Positions 23,461 to 32,487 of a DNA stretch of 44,005 nt are shown here, one piece after another. Where the stretch lies: NCBI RefSeq assembly GCF_000632455.1, contig NZ_JFYL01000020.1:1-44005 (forward strand), given 5' to 3'. The stretch's first letter is position 1. Every line of letters starts with the position of its first letter. The position numbers and the translations under genes were made by a program. Source of the DNA: Acinetobacter sp. Ver3 (GTDB lineage Bacteria; Pseudomonadota; Gammaproteobacteria; Pseudomonadales; Moraxellaceae). The notes under the pieces are model-generated. The model did no database searches, was not told where the DNA came from, and was given only the letters and a program-made list of their open reading frames with translations.

Positions 23461-25449
23461 TTAATCGAGATCAATCCCAAAATCTAAATTAATCGACTGT
23501 CGCTCAATCAAAGCACTCTTAACCGTTTGCTGCCTGGTTTTATAATGTGTTTCACTTGTACACAAATGTCTTGAAAGATCATTAAGAAAATAGCTTTCAA
23601 CTTTTCGTCCTTGCTCATCGACTTGTTCCCTTGCCCACGTCACCAAATTTTGCTTAGTTAAAATCAATTCATTTTGTGCACGGGTAAGTGCTACATAAAG
23701 GACACGGCGTTCTTCTTCAACTTCATCAAAATCCCCTTGAGCTCTTGCATGTGGATACTGACCAGGTGTCACATTCGCCACGTAACAAACTTTTTGTTCA
23801 GTTCCTTTAGCAGAATGTATCGTGATCAAGGTAACAACATCAGTATCTGACTGGCGTTCGATTTCACTGATTGAAACTGGATCAAGCACGTAGGCTTCTA
23901 AAAACTCACTTAACTGAGTATGTTTTGAAGCTAACTGTTTCACCAACTCAAAGTCTCCTTGACGACGCCCCCAATCCTTTTTGTAATTTTCACTCAACTG
24001 AATTTCTATTGCCTGAATTGCCAAGCTTACGCAAGCTTTAACTTCGGTCTTTAACACATTCAACTGCTTCATAATGAGTAGAGCCTCAGCAGGAATACGT
24101 CCAAATTTTTCTAGTTTTTCCGCAATGACGTCATCTTGAGGATCCTGTAACAAGTGTTGCGCTAAACGGCTTGCGCCTACATCACCGACACCATCCCAAA
24201 GCGTCAAAAACCGCATCCATGCAATATCGTCTGAAGGATTGGCAATGACGCGTAGTAAACTTAGTAAATCCTTAACATGCGCAGTTTCAAGAAGTTTCAT
24301 ACCACCAATAAACCGGTATGGGACATTAGCTGCAATGAAAGCTGCTTCAATATGACGAGCTGCAAAGCTTGAACGTACCAGAACCATATGATCGCGCCAA
24401 GGACTTCCCTCAAGCAAATATCTCTCTTTAATATCTATGGCAATCCATTTTGCTTCATCAAACTCATTCGGGAAAATATGAATTTTAGGCTTTATGCCTG
24501 TACCTCGATACGCATCTAAGCGCTTGTCATATTTAATCTCACTTTGATCAAGCAACCAATTTGATAAATCTAAAATTTCTTGAGTAGATCGGTAGTTTTT
24601 TTCTAATTTAAAGATCTGAGCTGCTGGCACACGCTCTTTAAAATGATGAATGTTTTCGAAATCTGCGCCACGAAAACCATAAATCGATTGAGCATCATCC
24701 CCGACACAAAACAAACTTACTCGGTCCTTCAAAGGCTCTAATAGCGCCCATTGCAATGGATTGGTGTCTTGCATTTCATCCACGAGCATATGTCTGCAAA
24801 TCGAAGCCACATAATCGACTAGACCCTCAGACTGTGCTAAAGCTGACGCCACGATCGCAAGAATATCGTCATAATCAAGAAAGCTGCGTGCCTGCTTTCG
24901 AGTTTCATATTCTTTCATGATTTCTGCAATCAGGTCTTTCATTGCTAAGAATTCAGGCATTTGCTTTTCTATGGCAACACTTAGCTTTTGACGCGTATTT
25001 CTAGCATATGAATACAGATCACATAATTCAGCAGGCTTCGGGAGCTGATTGGGATTCTTCTTATCATCTTTACCACGTATCAAACGAAACATCATGAGTT
25101 GATCATCACGATCAATAATTGAGAATTGCGCTAAGCCGAAAGCTTTTGGTATACGACGCAGCAAGTACATACAAAAAGTATGGAATGTTGATGCTCGTAA
25201 TCCTTTTGCTTGTTCACCGAGTGCCAATTCGACACGCGCCACGATTTCACTGGCAGCACGACGCGTAAACGTCAAAATTTGAATTTGATTGGCGGGTACA
25301 CCTTGATCAATAAGATAAGCAGCACGTGCCACAATCGTTTTGGTTTTACCACAGCCCGCACCCGCCAACACCAAACTATGTAAGGCTTCTGTGGTTGCAG
25401 CTTGTTTTTGTTGAGGATTTAATTCATCAATCAGGCTGTCTAAACTCAT
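23461..25449 (-). CDS. UvrD/Rep family ATP-dependent DNA helicase (superfamily 1A)
   Basis: A 662-residue 3'-5' DNA helicase of the UvrD/Rep/PcrA type. Helicase motifs in order are: Q motif and LNPQQKQAA; motif I AGAGCGKTKTI (about 29-39); motif Ia LTFTRRAASEI; motif II MLVDEMQDTN; motif III VGDDAQSIYGFRGAD; motif IV region LEKNYRST; motif V TIHSAKGTEQKVCYV; motif VI EEERRVLYVALTRAQNEL. It is a little shorter than Rep (673) or UvrD (720) and lacks a long C-terminal tail. Its exact repair or replication role cannot be assigned; a second uvrD or rep copy is expected elsewhere. Confidence 0.9.
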   Translation of the reverse strand: MSLDSLIDELNPQQKQAATTEALHSLVLAGAGCGKTKTIVARAAYLIDQGVPANQIQILTFTRRAASEIVARVELALGEQAKGLRASTFHTFCMYLLRRIPKAFGLAQFSIIDRDDQLMMFRLIRGKDDKKNPNQLPKPAELCDLYSYARNTRQKLSVAIEKQMPEFLAMKDLIAEIMKEYETRKQARSFLDYDDILAIVASALAQSEGLVDYVASICRHMLVDEMQDTNPLQWALLEPLKDRVSLFCVGDDAQSIYGFRGADFENIHHFKERVPAAQIFKLEKNYRSTQEILDLSNWLLDQSEIKYDKRLDAYRGTGIKPKIHIFPNEFDEAKWIAIDIKERYLLEGSPWRDHMVLVRSSFAARHIEAAFIAANVPYRFIGGMKLLETAHVKDLLSLLRVIANPSDDIAWMRFLTLWDGVGDVGASRLAQHLLQDPQDDVIAEKLEKFGRIPAEALLIMKQLNVLKTEVKACVSLAIQAIEIQLSENYKKDWGRRQGDFELVKQLASKHTQLSEFLEAYVLDPVSISEIERQSDTDVVTLITIHSAKGTEQKVCYVANVTPGQYPHARAQGDFDEVEEERRVLYVALTRAQNELILTKQNLVTWAREQVDEQGRKVESYFLNDLSRHLCTSETHYKTRQQTVKSALIERQSINLDFGIDLD

Positions 25450-25551
25450 CGCTACTCATCAATTTTACAATAACAATAGTTTAACAGAGCTAGATTTAGA
25501 AAATACAAACACGCTTCAGTTTTAAACCTCAAAGCCCACTTACATAGAGGA

Positions 25552-26682
25552 TTAGATATGCTGCCTTACGATATTTTGTACCGTTAAATCTAAATTCTGA
25601 ACTGCATTTTTCAAGGATTCTGACAAACTTTGATCCAGAGGATTAATACTACAGATGTGATGAAACCCTTGTTCGTACAATGGTTCTACCCCTTCACCAA
25701 CTCTACCAGCGAATGCAAATACAGGCTTGTTGTGCCGATATGCGACTTGAGCAACGGCAAATGGGGTTTTACCAAATTGAGTCTGAGTATCAATTTTCCC
25801 TTCACCCGTAAATACATAATCAGCTTGCGCAATTTTTTCAGCCAATTGAGTTTCCTCAATGATTAATTCAGCACCCGATCGAATATCTGCGCCTGTAAAT
25901 GCCATCAAACCAAATCCCAAACCACCTGCTGCACCAGCACCAGATCGATGACGTAAATCGACTAAAAGCTGCTGCTCTACCACCCCTGCAAAGTGCAATA
26001 AATTATGATCCAATACTTGCACCATTTCAGGTGTTGCCCCTTTTTGCGGACCAAAAATATAAGATGCGCCAAGTGGACCACATAATGGATTGTTTACATC
26101 TGAAGCAATAACAATATCTGTTTTAGTCAATCTTGGGTCGAGTTGTGACACATCAATGGAATCGATTTGGTTTAAGTTTCCACCTGTTGGCTCAAATGCT
26201 TCATGATATTGATTAATAAATTTCACGCCCAAAGCATGCGCCATACCAGCACCACCATCATTGGTCACACTCCCACCCAATCCGATGATGATCTTTTTCA
26301 CACCGAATTCGAGAGCTGCGGCAATCAGTTGCCCTGTTCCTACAGTATTAGTGAACAAAGGATTTCTTAAATGAGGTGGTATGAGATGAATGCCATTGGC
26401 TTTCGCCATTTCAATGACTGCTGTTTGTCCCTGATCAATTAATCCAAAATGAGTCATGACACGCTGATTAGCGAATGGGCCTTGTACTTCGCACGCGATT
26501 TTTAATCCTGATTTTGCCATGACCAATGCATCAATGGTTCCTTCACCACCATCTGCCATTGGATTCAAAATACATTGTGCATCTGGTAAGACTTTGTGGA
26601 TGGCATTTTTCATAATCATGCATACCTGCTCAGCAGGCATGCTTTCTTTGAAAGAGTCGGGAGCAAGTAATATTGATAACAT
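25552..26682 (-). CDS. Glycerate kinase (GarK/GlxK type)
   Basis: A 376-residue glycerate 2-kinase of the bacterial GarK/GlxK family, which phosphorylates D-glycerate with ATP to 2-phosphoglycerate in glyoxylate and glucarate breakdown. Motifs include LAPDSFKESMPAEQV (N-terminus), NPMADGGEGTIDAL, the IIGLGGSVTNDGGAGMAHALGV block, VIASDVNNPLCGPLGASYIFGPQKGA, and FTGEGKIDTQTQFGKTP. No glycolate or tartronate genes are adjacent. The NYN gene lies 16 bases upstream in the same direction, so they may share a transcript without an obvious functional link. Confidence 0.93.
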   Translation of the reverse strand: MLSILLAPDSFKESMPAEQVCMIMKNAIHKVLPDAQCILNPMADGGEGTIDALVMAKSGLKIACEVQGPFANQRVMTHFGLIDQGQTAVIEMAKANGIHLIPPHLRNPLFTNTVGTGQLIAAALEFGVKKIIIGLGGSVTNDGGAGMAHALGVKFINQYHEAFEPTGGNLNQIDSIDVSQLDPRLTKTDIVIASDVNNPLCGPLGASYIFGPQKGATPEMVQVLDHNLLHFAGVVEQQLLVDLRHRSGAGAAGGLGFGLMAFTGADIRSGAELIIEETQLAEKIAQADYVFTGEGKIDTQTQFGKTPFAVAQVAYRHNKPVFAFAGRVGEGVEPLYEQGFHHICSINPLDQSLSESLKNAVQNLDLTVQNIVRQHI

Positions 26683-26698
26683 CTAAAATTTAAAATCT

Positions 26699-27679
26699 CT
26701 AAGGCATAATTTTATTTACTTTTACATAGTCAGCGTTTTTAGTTTTTTTAAACTCTAACCACCCACCATGAATCGAACTAAATGCATCAAGAGTTGTAAC
26801 AAAACCATAATTCGAAGGATTAAAATCAATTTCCGCAGATTCTAAAGATTTTAATACTTCTTCTGTTTTTGCCCAGCCTTCATTATTTGATATTTGATTA
26901 ATTAAATTTTGTACAAGCTTTACAAAGAGGCTAAAACTTCGTTTTCTTACTAGCAGCTGACTTCTTACAGTTTTTATTTCAAAAACACCAAGCTCTTTGA
27001 ACAATTCAGAAATTTTGGATTTCCCATAAGTCCTTGGATCAAATTCGGGTTTAACATTACTAATATATTTACGTACCATAGATAAACTTGCCCACCCATG
27101 CTCATCAGACTGATCTTTTACAGCTTTATAAATCAAATTCATTAGTGCAGGTTCAAGCTTTAAACTAGATGCCTTTAAGTCATTATTTATATAATTCTGA
27201 TCAGGAGATTTGTTATCCTCATCTTTATGATTTTTATTATCTAAATCTAAATTCTCTGTAAAAATAAATGTATCACAGGCTTTTCTAAAAGCTTCTGGAG
27301 TGTGTTTTTTACCAAAACCATATACAGATAATCCGCTCTCCCTTATTCTTGACGCAAGTCTAGTGAAATCGCTATCACTTGACACAATACAAAACCCATC
27401 AAATGTTCCGCTATAAAGTAAATCCATAGCATCTATTACCAAAGTCATATCGGTAGAATTTTTGCCTGAAGTATAAGCAAACTGCTGAATAGGTATAATT
27501 GCATGAGGAAGCAATACATCACGCCATTTTTTTAAATATTCACTACTCCAATCCCCATAAATTCTTTTTACAATGGCTATACCATACTTAGCAATTTCTT
27601 CAAGTAAAGGCTCTACTAAAGCAGCTGAAGAATTATCTGCATCAATCAACACAGCTAGCTTCTTATTACCTATATCCAT
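26699..27679 (-). CDS. NYN domain ribonuclease-like protein with two OST-HTH/LOTUS domains
   Basis: A 326-residue protein. The N-terminal NYN (PIN-like, LabA/DUF88) domain shows the acidic residues LAVLIDADNSS (D13, D15), KNSTDMTLVIDAMDLLY and the strand-loop CIVSSDSDFTRLASRIRESG (about 97-116), the signature of metal-dependent RNases of this group. A charged, low-complexity linker (about 148-170) leads to two winged-helix OST-HTH/LOTUS domains, about 172-247 and 250-322 (Tyr-Gly motifs TYGKSK and NYGFVT). LOTUS domains bind RNA, often G-rich or structured. The gene is more AT-rich than its neighbours. RNase activity is inferred. Confidence 0.85.
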   Translation of the reverse strand: MDIGNKKLAVLIDADNSSAALVEPLLEEIAKYGIAIVKRIYGDWSSEYLKKWRDVLLPHAIIPIQQFAYTSGKNSTDMTLVIDAMDLLYSGTFDGFCIVSSDSDFTRLASRIRESGLSVYGFGKKHTPEAFRKACDTFIFTENLDLDNKNHKDEDNKSPDQNYINNDLKASSLKLEPALMNLIYKAVKDQSDEHGWASLSMVRKYISNVKPEFDPRTYGKSKISELFKELGVFEIKTVRSQLLVRKRSFSLFVKLVQNLINQISNNEGWAKTEEVLKSLESAEIDFNPSNYGFVTTLDAFSSIHGGWLEFKKTKNADYVKVNKIMP

Positions 27680-27724
27680 GGTAAAAATTTCTCACGTTAA
27701 ATCTAAGTATTATTCAAATAATTT

Positions 27725-27753
27725 AAAAAAAATGCTGACCTTAGCCAGCATTT
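27725..27753 (-). terminator. Terminator of topA
   Basis: On the minus strand AAATGCTG and CAGCATT (27746-27753 and 27731-27737) enclose GCTAAGGT and are followed by eight T residues. It lies 9 bases after the topA stop. Confidence 0.82.
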
Positions 27754-27761
27754 CTTCATGT

Positions 27762-30401
27762 TTACGCTTCAATCCATTTACCATCTTGGTAAATCAAAGA
27801 CCATTTCGTTTGTTTACCTTCAGGCGTTTCGGAACCAATATATTGCGCTTGGTTTTTACGACTAAATTTCACTAAAGTTGGATTTCCATCAGGGTCAGTA
27901 TCTGGCGCTTGCAGAATAAACTGATACTTTGGATCTAGCTGTTCAGCAACCGTACGCAATTCCGCAACCTTAGGAGCACGAGTTTCACGCACTTTAGGGA
28001 ATTTACTTGCTGCTAAGAATAAGCCTGCTGCTCCATCACGTAATACGAAAAAGTCGTCATGTTTCGTTGAGCGCAAATGTTCCATTTTAATAGGGTCGAC
28101 ACGAGGAGGTGCTGGTTGACCATTCTTCAATACTTTACGTGTATTTTCACAGCTTGTGCAGGCAAAATAAGGACCAAAACGCCCTGTCTTTAACTGCATC
28201 TCACCATCACATTTGTCACATGGAATTGTTGGACCATCGTACCCTTTAATTTTGAACTCACCTTCTTCAAGCTCAAAACCTTCGCAGTCTGGATTGTTCC
28301 CACAAATATGAAGTTTACGACCACCATCAATAACGTAGCTATCCATTGCTGTTTCGCAAATTGGGCAACGTTTTTTCGACATTAAATCTGCGGTTTCTGC
28401 AGACTCATCATCAGATAATGCAGCCAAAGACTCTACTGGCGTTAAGTTAAGTGTACCTTTACAACGTTCTTTCGGTGGTAAGTTATAGCCAGAACAACCT
28501 AAGAATACACCTGTGGTACCGGTACGAATCTGCATCGGACGATCACATTCTTTACAATGCACAGCATCAACTTCAACAGGCTGATTACGGCGCATGCCAT
28601 TTTCACCCTGTGCAGTAGTCAGACGTTTCTTAAAATCACCATAGAAACTATCTAATAACTCTTTCCAATTACGCTCACCATCTGCAACTTTATCCAGTTG
28701 ACCTTCTAGATCTGCAGTAAATGCATAATTCATTAAGTTGTTAAAACTTTCGTCCAAACGATCTGTAACGATTTCACCCATCTTCTCTGCATAGAGACGA
28801 CGGTTATCCAATTTCACATAGCCACGATCTTGGATCGTTGAAATAATCGCTGCGTAAGTTGAAGGACGACCAATGCCTTTTTTCTCAAGCTCTTTCACCA
28901 ATGATGCTTCTGTAAAACGTGCAGGCGGTTTAGTGAAATGTTGCGAAGGATCTAACTTTTGAAGTTGTAGAACTTCACCCACTTTCACAGCAGGCAGTAA
29001 AACATCATCATCCGACTTGTTCTGGCCACGTACTTTCGTAAAGCCATCAAATACCAAAGTACGACCTTTAGCTTTAAGCTCTACACCATTCGCGTCAACC
29101 AAGATCGTCGAAGACAAATATTCAGCAGGTGTCATTTGACATGCAACAAACTGACGCCAAATCAGATCATATAGACGCTGAGCATCGCGATCTACACCCG
29201 CAAGTTGATCACCCTTCAGTGCGACGTTTGATGGACGAATCGCTTCATGGGCTTCTTGCGCACCTGCTTTATTTCCAAAACGGTTTGGCTTTGCAGGGAG
29301 ATATTTTTCACCATACTCAGTTTCGATATGTCCACGTACCATATTGACCGCATCATCACTCAAGAATGTAGAGTCGGTACGCATATAGGTGATATAACCT
29401 GCCTCATACAAGCGCTGTGCCATCGTCATCGTTTTCTTTACAGAGAAACCGAGTCGAGTACTTGCTGCTTGTTGTAAGGTCGAGGTGATATAAGGTGCGC
29501 TCGGATTAACTTTGGTCGGTTTATCTTCACGGGCAGCAACTTTGAATTCAGCGTCTTTTAAAACATCTAATAAAGCATCTGTTTGTGCTTTGTTTTGAAG
29601 TTTTAATGTCTTACCTGACTGTTTGACTGCTTCTAAACGAATATCATCTTTTTTAGATTTGGTATCTGCAAAAACTTGCCAATATTCTTCAGGAATAAAA
29701 GCACGAATTTCTCGCTCACGCTCAACCACAAGTTTCGCAGCAACTGACTGTACACGACCCGCAGATAAACCACGTGCGATCTTCTCCCACAATAGTGGTG
29801 AAATCATAAAGCCAACAATACGATCAAGGAAACGGCGTGCTTGTTGTGCATTGACTTTATCAATATCTAAACGAGCAGGCTGTTTAAATGCTTCTTGAAT
29901 GGCATTTTTAGTAATTTCGTTGAAAACCACACGTCTATAACGAGAGTCATCACCACCAATAACTTCTTTTAAATGCCAAGCAATCGCTTCTCCTTCACGG
30001 TCCAAATCAGTTGCGAGATAGACCTCGTCAACCTGCGAAGCAAGCTTTTTCAGTTCTGAAACAACATTTTCTTTACCAGGAAGCACTTCATAGTGTGCTT
30101 TCCAACCGTGCTCAGGGTCTACCCCCATACGATTAATCAGTGCCTGTTGAGCTTTTTCAGCTTTCTCTTCAGCAGTCTGTTTGGTACGTGTTACTGGTTT
30201 CTTTTCCGTACTTTTTGAAGCACCTGTTGGTAAGTCACGGACATGACCCACAGATGATTTCACAATGTAGTTTGAACCTAAGTATTTATTAATGGTCTTC
30301 GCTTTAGCAGGCGACTCGACGATCACTAAAGCACGTTTTTTTCCAGCTTCTGACGATTGAGCTGTAGCGCTTTTGGATGTGGACTTAGGAGCATTCGCCA
30401 T
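27762..30401 (-). CDS. topA: DNA topoisomerase I (type IA)
   Basis: TopA relaxes negative supercoils through a 5'-phosphotyrosine intermediate. The 879-residue protein has the TOPRIM domain ([11 protein letters not shown] with E29; TDLDREGE with D132, D134, E136), the catalytic Tyr339 in YITYMRTDS, and the [21 protein letters not shown] block. Its C-terminus carries several Cys4 zinc ribbons ([11 protein letters not shown]...[33 protein letters not shown]). A Ser/Lys-rich N-terminal extension of about 20 residues precedes the TOPRIM domain, and residues 60-90 hold a charged insert. It is close to E. coli TopA in length (865). Confidence 0.97.
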   Translation of the reverse strand: MANAPKSTSKSATAQSSEAGKKRALVIVESPAKAKTINKYLGSNYIVKSSVGHVRDLPTGASKSTEKKPVTRTKQTAEEKAEKAQQALINRMGVDPEHGWKAHYEVLPGKENVVSELKKLASQVDEVYLATDLDREGEAIAWHLKEVIGGDDSRYRRVVFNEITKNAIQEAFKQPARLDIDKVNAQQARRFLDRIVGFMISPLLWEKIARGLSAGRVQSVAAKLVVEREREIRAFIPEEYWQVFADTKSKKDDIRLEAVKQSGKTLKLQNKAQTDALLDVLKDAEFKVAAREDKPTKVNPSAPYITSTLQQAASTRLGFSVKKTMTMAQRLYEAGYITYMRTDSTFLSDDAVNMVRGHIETEYGEKYLPAKPNRFGNKAGAQEAHEAIRPSNVALKGDQLAGVDRDAQRLYDLIWRQFVACQMTPAEYLSSTILVDANGVELKAKGRTLVFDGFTKVRGQNKSDDDVLLPAVKVGEVLQLQKLDPSQHFTKPPARFTEASLVKELEKKGIGRPSTYAAIISTIQDRGYVKLDNRRLYAEKMGEIVTDRLDESFNNLMNYAFTADLEGQLDKVADGERNWKELLDSFYGDFKKRLTTAQGENGMRRNQPVEVDAVHCKECDRPMQIRTGTTGVFLGCSGYNLPPKERCKGTLNLTPVESLAALSDDESAETADLMSKKRCPICETAMDSYVIDGGRKLHICGNNPDCEGFELEEGEFKIKGYDGPTIPCDKCDGEMQLKTGRFGPYFACTSCENTRKVLKNGQPAPPRVDPIKMEHLRSTKHDDFFVLRDGAAGLFLAASKFPKVRETRAPKVAELRTVAEQLDPKYQFILQAPDTDPDGNPTLVKFSRKNQAQYIGSETPEGKQTKWSLIYQDGKWIEA

Positions 30402-30432
30402 AGTGAACCGTTATTCCTATAAGATTAAAAAA

Positions 30433-30882
30433 TTAAATTTCAGCCAATTTGTGTAAAAGTGCTTTCATTTCATCAAGTTGTGTAGCATGAAGATCTTCTT
30501 CTTCCTTCCAGTACAAACCGACGCAATTAGACTGCATATCAATAGCATAAATCCCTTTTAATGCAATGGGGAAATCATTAAATTTCTCATTCCCGTGAAC
30601 AACCTTAAGTTTTTCATTTTCAACCAATGCGCGCATTAAAGGTAGGCGACCATCAGGAATGATAACGCTGTAATACGCTACCATACTGGCACGATTTTCT
30701 GATGCCATTGGAATATTGGTCCATGAAGGTGCAGCAATCAAACGCGGGTGTAATCCCATTTTTCGCGCTTTCTCACGCATGATCCCCAAAGCTTTTTCTC
30801 TTGGATTTACACGTAATCCGAAGATCGAGCCCAGCACAAAAACAACGATAAGAATCGTTATCCAAAGTCCAGCATTTTCCAT
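30433..30882 (-). CDS. Single-span membrane protein, uncharacterised
   Basis: A 149-residue protein with one N-terminal membrane helix (LWITILIVVFVLGSIFGL) followed by a cytoplasmic domain that starts RVNPREKALGIMREKARKMGLHPRL. The rest (YYSVIIPDGRLPLMRALVENEKLKVV, NCVGLYWKEEEDLHATQLDEMKALLHKL) shows alternating strands and a terminal helix. I do not recognise a named family; it looks like a conserved gammaproteobacterial hypothetical. It lies 31 bases upstream of topA in the same direction and may be co-transcribed with it. Confidence 0.7.
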   Translation of the reverse strand: MENAGLWITILIVVFVLGSIFGLRVNPREKALGIMREKARKMGLHPRLIAAPSWTNIPMASENRASMVAYYSVIIPDGRLPLMRALVENEKLKVVHGNEKFNDFPIALKGIYAIDMQSNCVGLYWKEEEDLHATQLDEMKALLHKLAEI

Positions 30883-31045
30883 AGTTCACCTTTTGCTTCT
30901 TATATTAGAGTTGCATAAGCCGAATATAAAAGGCAAGTTGAAAATTAAAAATACGATTTATAGCGGCATGAAACCAGTATTGAGACCTGAACCAAATAAG
31001 GCATGATGTGGTATAACTCACCTAAGCACAGTGCAACTGAAATAA

Positions 31046-31073
31046 AAAAAAGCGATAAAATCATCGCTTTTTT
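31046..31073. terminator. Terminator of the PIN/NYN-like gene
   Basis: The arms AAAAAAGCGAT and ATCGCTTTTTT (31046-31056 and 31063-31073) close on AAAATC. Because it is symmetric it can act in both directions; it lies 12 bases after the minus-strand stop at 31085. Confidence 0.82.
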
Positions 31074-31084
31074 CCGAGGCATTT

Positions 31085-32095
31085 TTAGTTCAAAAACATC
31101 TCATGGCTATAAAGTACTTCATGACCATTCCAATAAATATATCCTTTATCAATCATTTCCTTAAGCAATAACCGCACATCTGATTTTGGAAATAGTTGTT
31201 CTAATAAATCACGCAGTTCATAAATATCTTTAGGCTTTCCGGATTTTAAAGCATTCAATTTTTGGATGACTTCCAGCTGGACAGGATCTATTTTTTCAAA
31301 ATTTTTAAACAAATCACTCTGAATATGTTGAATGTCTTGTGACTCTTCAATTTCAGCTAAAATGTCTTTTGCTTCGATATGTAGCTTCGCCAATAACGCA
31401 TCTACCTGCCCAAGCTTGTGGTCTGCTACTACATCTTCATCAACATTCATATCCAATTGAGCCCACTGCTTTAATACCTTTTTACGAAAGGAAATTTGCT
31501 CACCTTCTTTTTTAACTACCTTTAAATTAATCAGCATGCCAATCAATTTAGCGCTGTGCTCGTCATTTATTCTCAACGTATTCTCGATCGAGTTTTTAAG
31601 CTTAGCTAAGGTGTTGGGCTTCCCTTCCATACGAACCACAACATCACAATACTGCTTTACTTTAAATAAATCATGATTTTGACGAATAGTTTCAACTGAA
31701 GGCACGTTGTATTTGAGTTTTGACACAGGTTGCTCTGGTTGTACCTGTATCAAATTACATTGAATGCCAGAAGCTCGCATCATGTCAGCCAACATGGTGC
31801 TACAGTCTCGTGCAGAAATCACATCAATCTCTGCGCCATGCTCAACCAATGCCAAGATTTGCCCCACAATCACAGCGTACTCAAATTCTTTTTCTTTTGC
31901 CTCAAGCATTTCTAAAATGACAATTTGACCACTACTAATCCAACTCGCAAATTCAGTCAAATCAGTGAGACTGTAATGAAAACTCCCTTTCGAATGAAAT
32001 AGATAGGTCGTGGTGTAATGTTGCACAATCTCCCGAAATAACGTCGAAGTCGGCATGTTATTTTCAAGATCTATTAGGACAACTTTAGCGCTCAT
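31085..32095 (-). CDS. PIN/NYN-like domain protein, uncharacterised
   Basis: A 336-residue protein of unknown function. The N-terminus VVLIDLENNMPTSTLF resembles the first strand of NYN or PIN-like nuclease folds, with an acidic residue after a hydrophobic strand. Later segments EYAVIVGQILALVEHGAEIDVIS and STMLADMMRASGI fit the alternating strand-helix order, but the usual SxDxDF strand is not clear, so activity may be lost. The C-terminal half is helical, with winged-helix-like pieces (LLEQLFPKSDVRLLLKEMIDKGYIYWNGHEVLYS). ATG 32095 is preferred to the in-frame TTG at 32119; neither has a clear ribosome binding site. Confidence 0.6.
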   Translation of the reverse strand: MSAKVVLIDLENNMPTSTLFREIVQHYTTTYLFHSKGSFHYSLTDLTEFASWISSGQIVILEMLEAKEKEFEYAVIVGQILALVEHGAEIDVISARDCSTMLADMMRASGIQCNLIQVQPEQPVSKLKYNVPSVETIRQNHDLFKVKQYCDVVVRMEGKPNTLAKLKNSIENTLRINDEHSAKLIGMLINLKVVKKEGEQISFRKKVLKQWAQLDMNVDEDVVADHKLGQVDALLAKLHIEAKDILAEIEESQDIQHIQSDLFKNFEKIDPVQLEVIQKLNALKSGKPKDIYELRDLLEQLFPKSDVRLLLKEMIDKGYIYWNGHEVLYSHEMFLN

Positions 32096-32207
32096 AGGAT
32101 AAGATTCAGAATTCGGCAAGTGAAAAGACTATTACAACGACCTTCATATCAAAGGTCAAACTATTTACGCATACTTCTTGATAAATAATCAGTATTTATG
32201 TCACGTC

Positions 32208-32453
32208 TTAATAATGTGGCGGTTTATCCAAAATTGGATCAAATGGAGCAACACCATCGTCAGCATGAGTAGCTTCAACACGTTGATACAAAATTTGCAT
32301 TTGTTTCTTTAAATCGCTGATTTCACGGCTTTGTAATGCAATTTGAATATTTAACTGATCAACTAATTCATCTAAAAATGCAATTCGGACTTGCAAATCT
32401 TCTATGGGTGCGGAAAATGACGCCTGCTCATTTAGATTTTTTTGATTCGACAT
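32208..32453 (-). CDS. slyX: SlyX family protein
   Basis: An 81-residue coiled-coil protein. The core (IEDLQVRIAFLDELVDQLNI followed by IALQSREISDLKKQMQILYQRV) has heptad spacing, and the C-terminus KPPHY is the SlyX hallmark. Biochemical function is unknown. It is divergent from uup with 34 bases between starts. Confidence 0.9.
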   Translation of the reverse strand: MSNQKNLNEQASFSAPIEDLQVRIAFLDELVDQLNIQIALQSREISDLKKQMQILYQRVEATHADDGVAPFDPILDKPPHY

Positions 32454-32487
32454 TATAAGTCCTCATCAGGGGATTTCAGGAAACATT

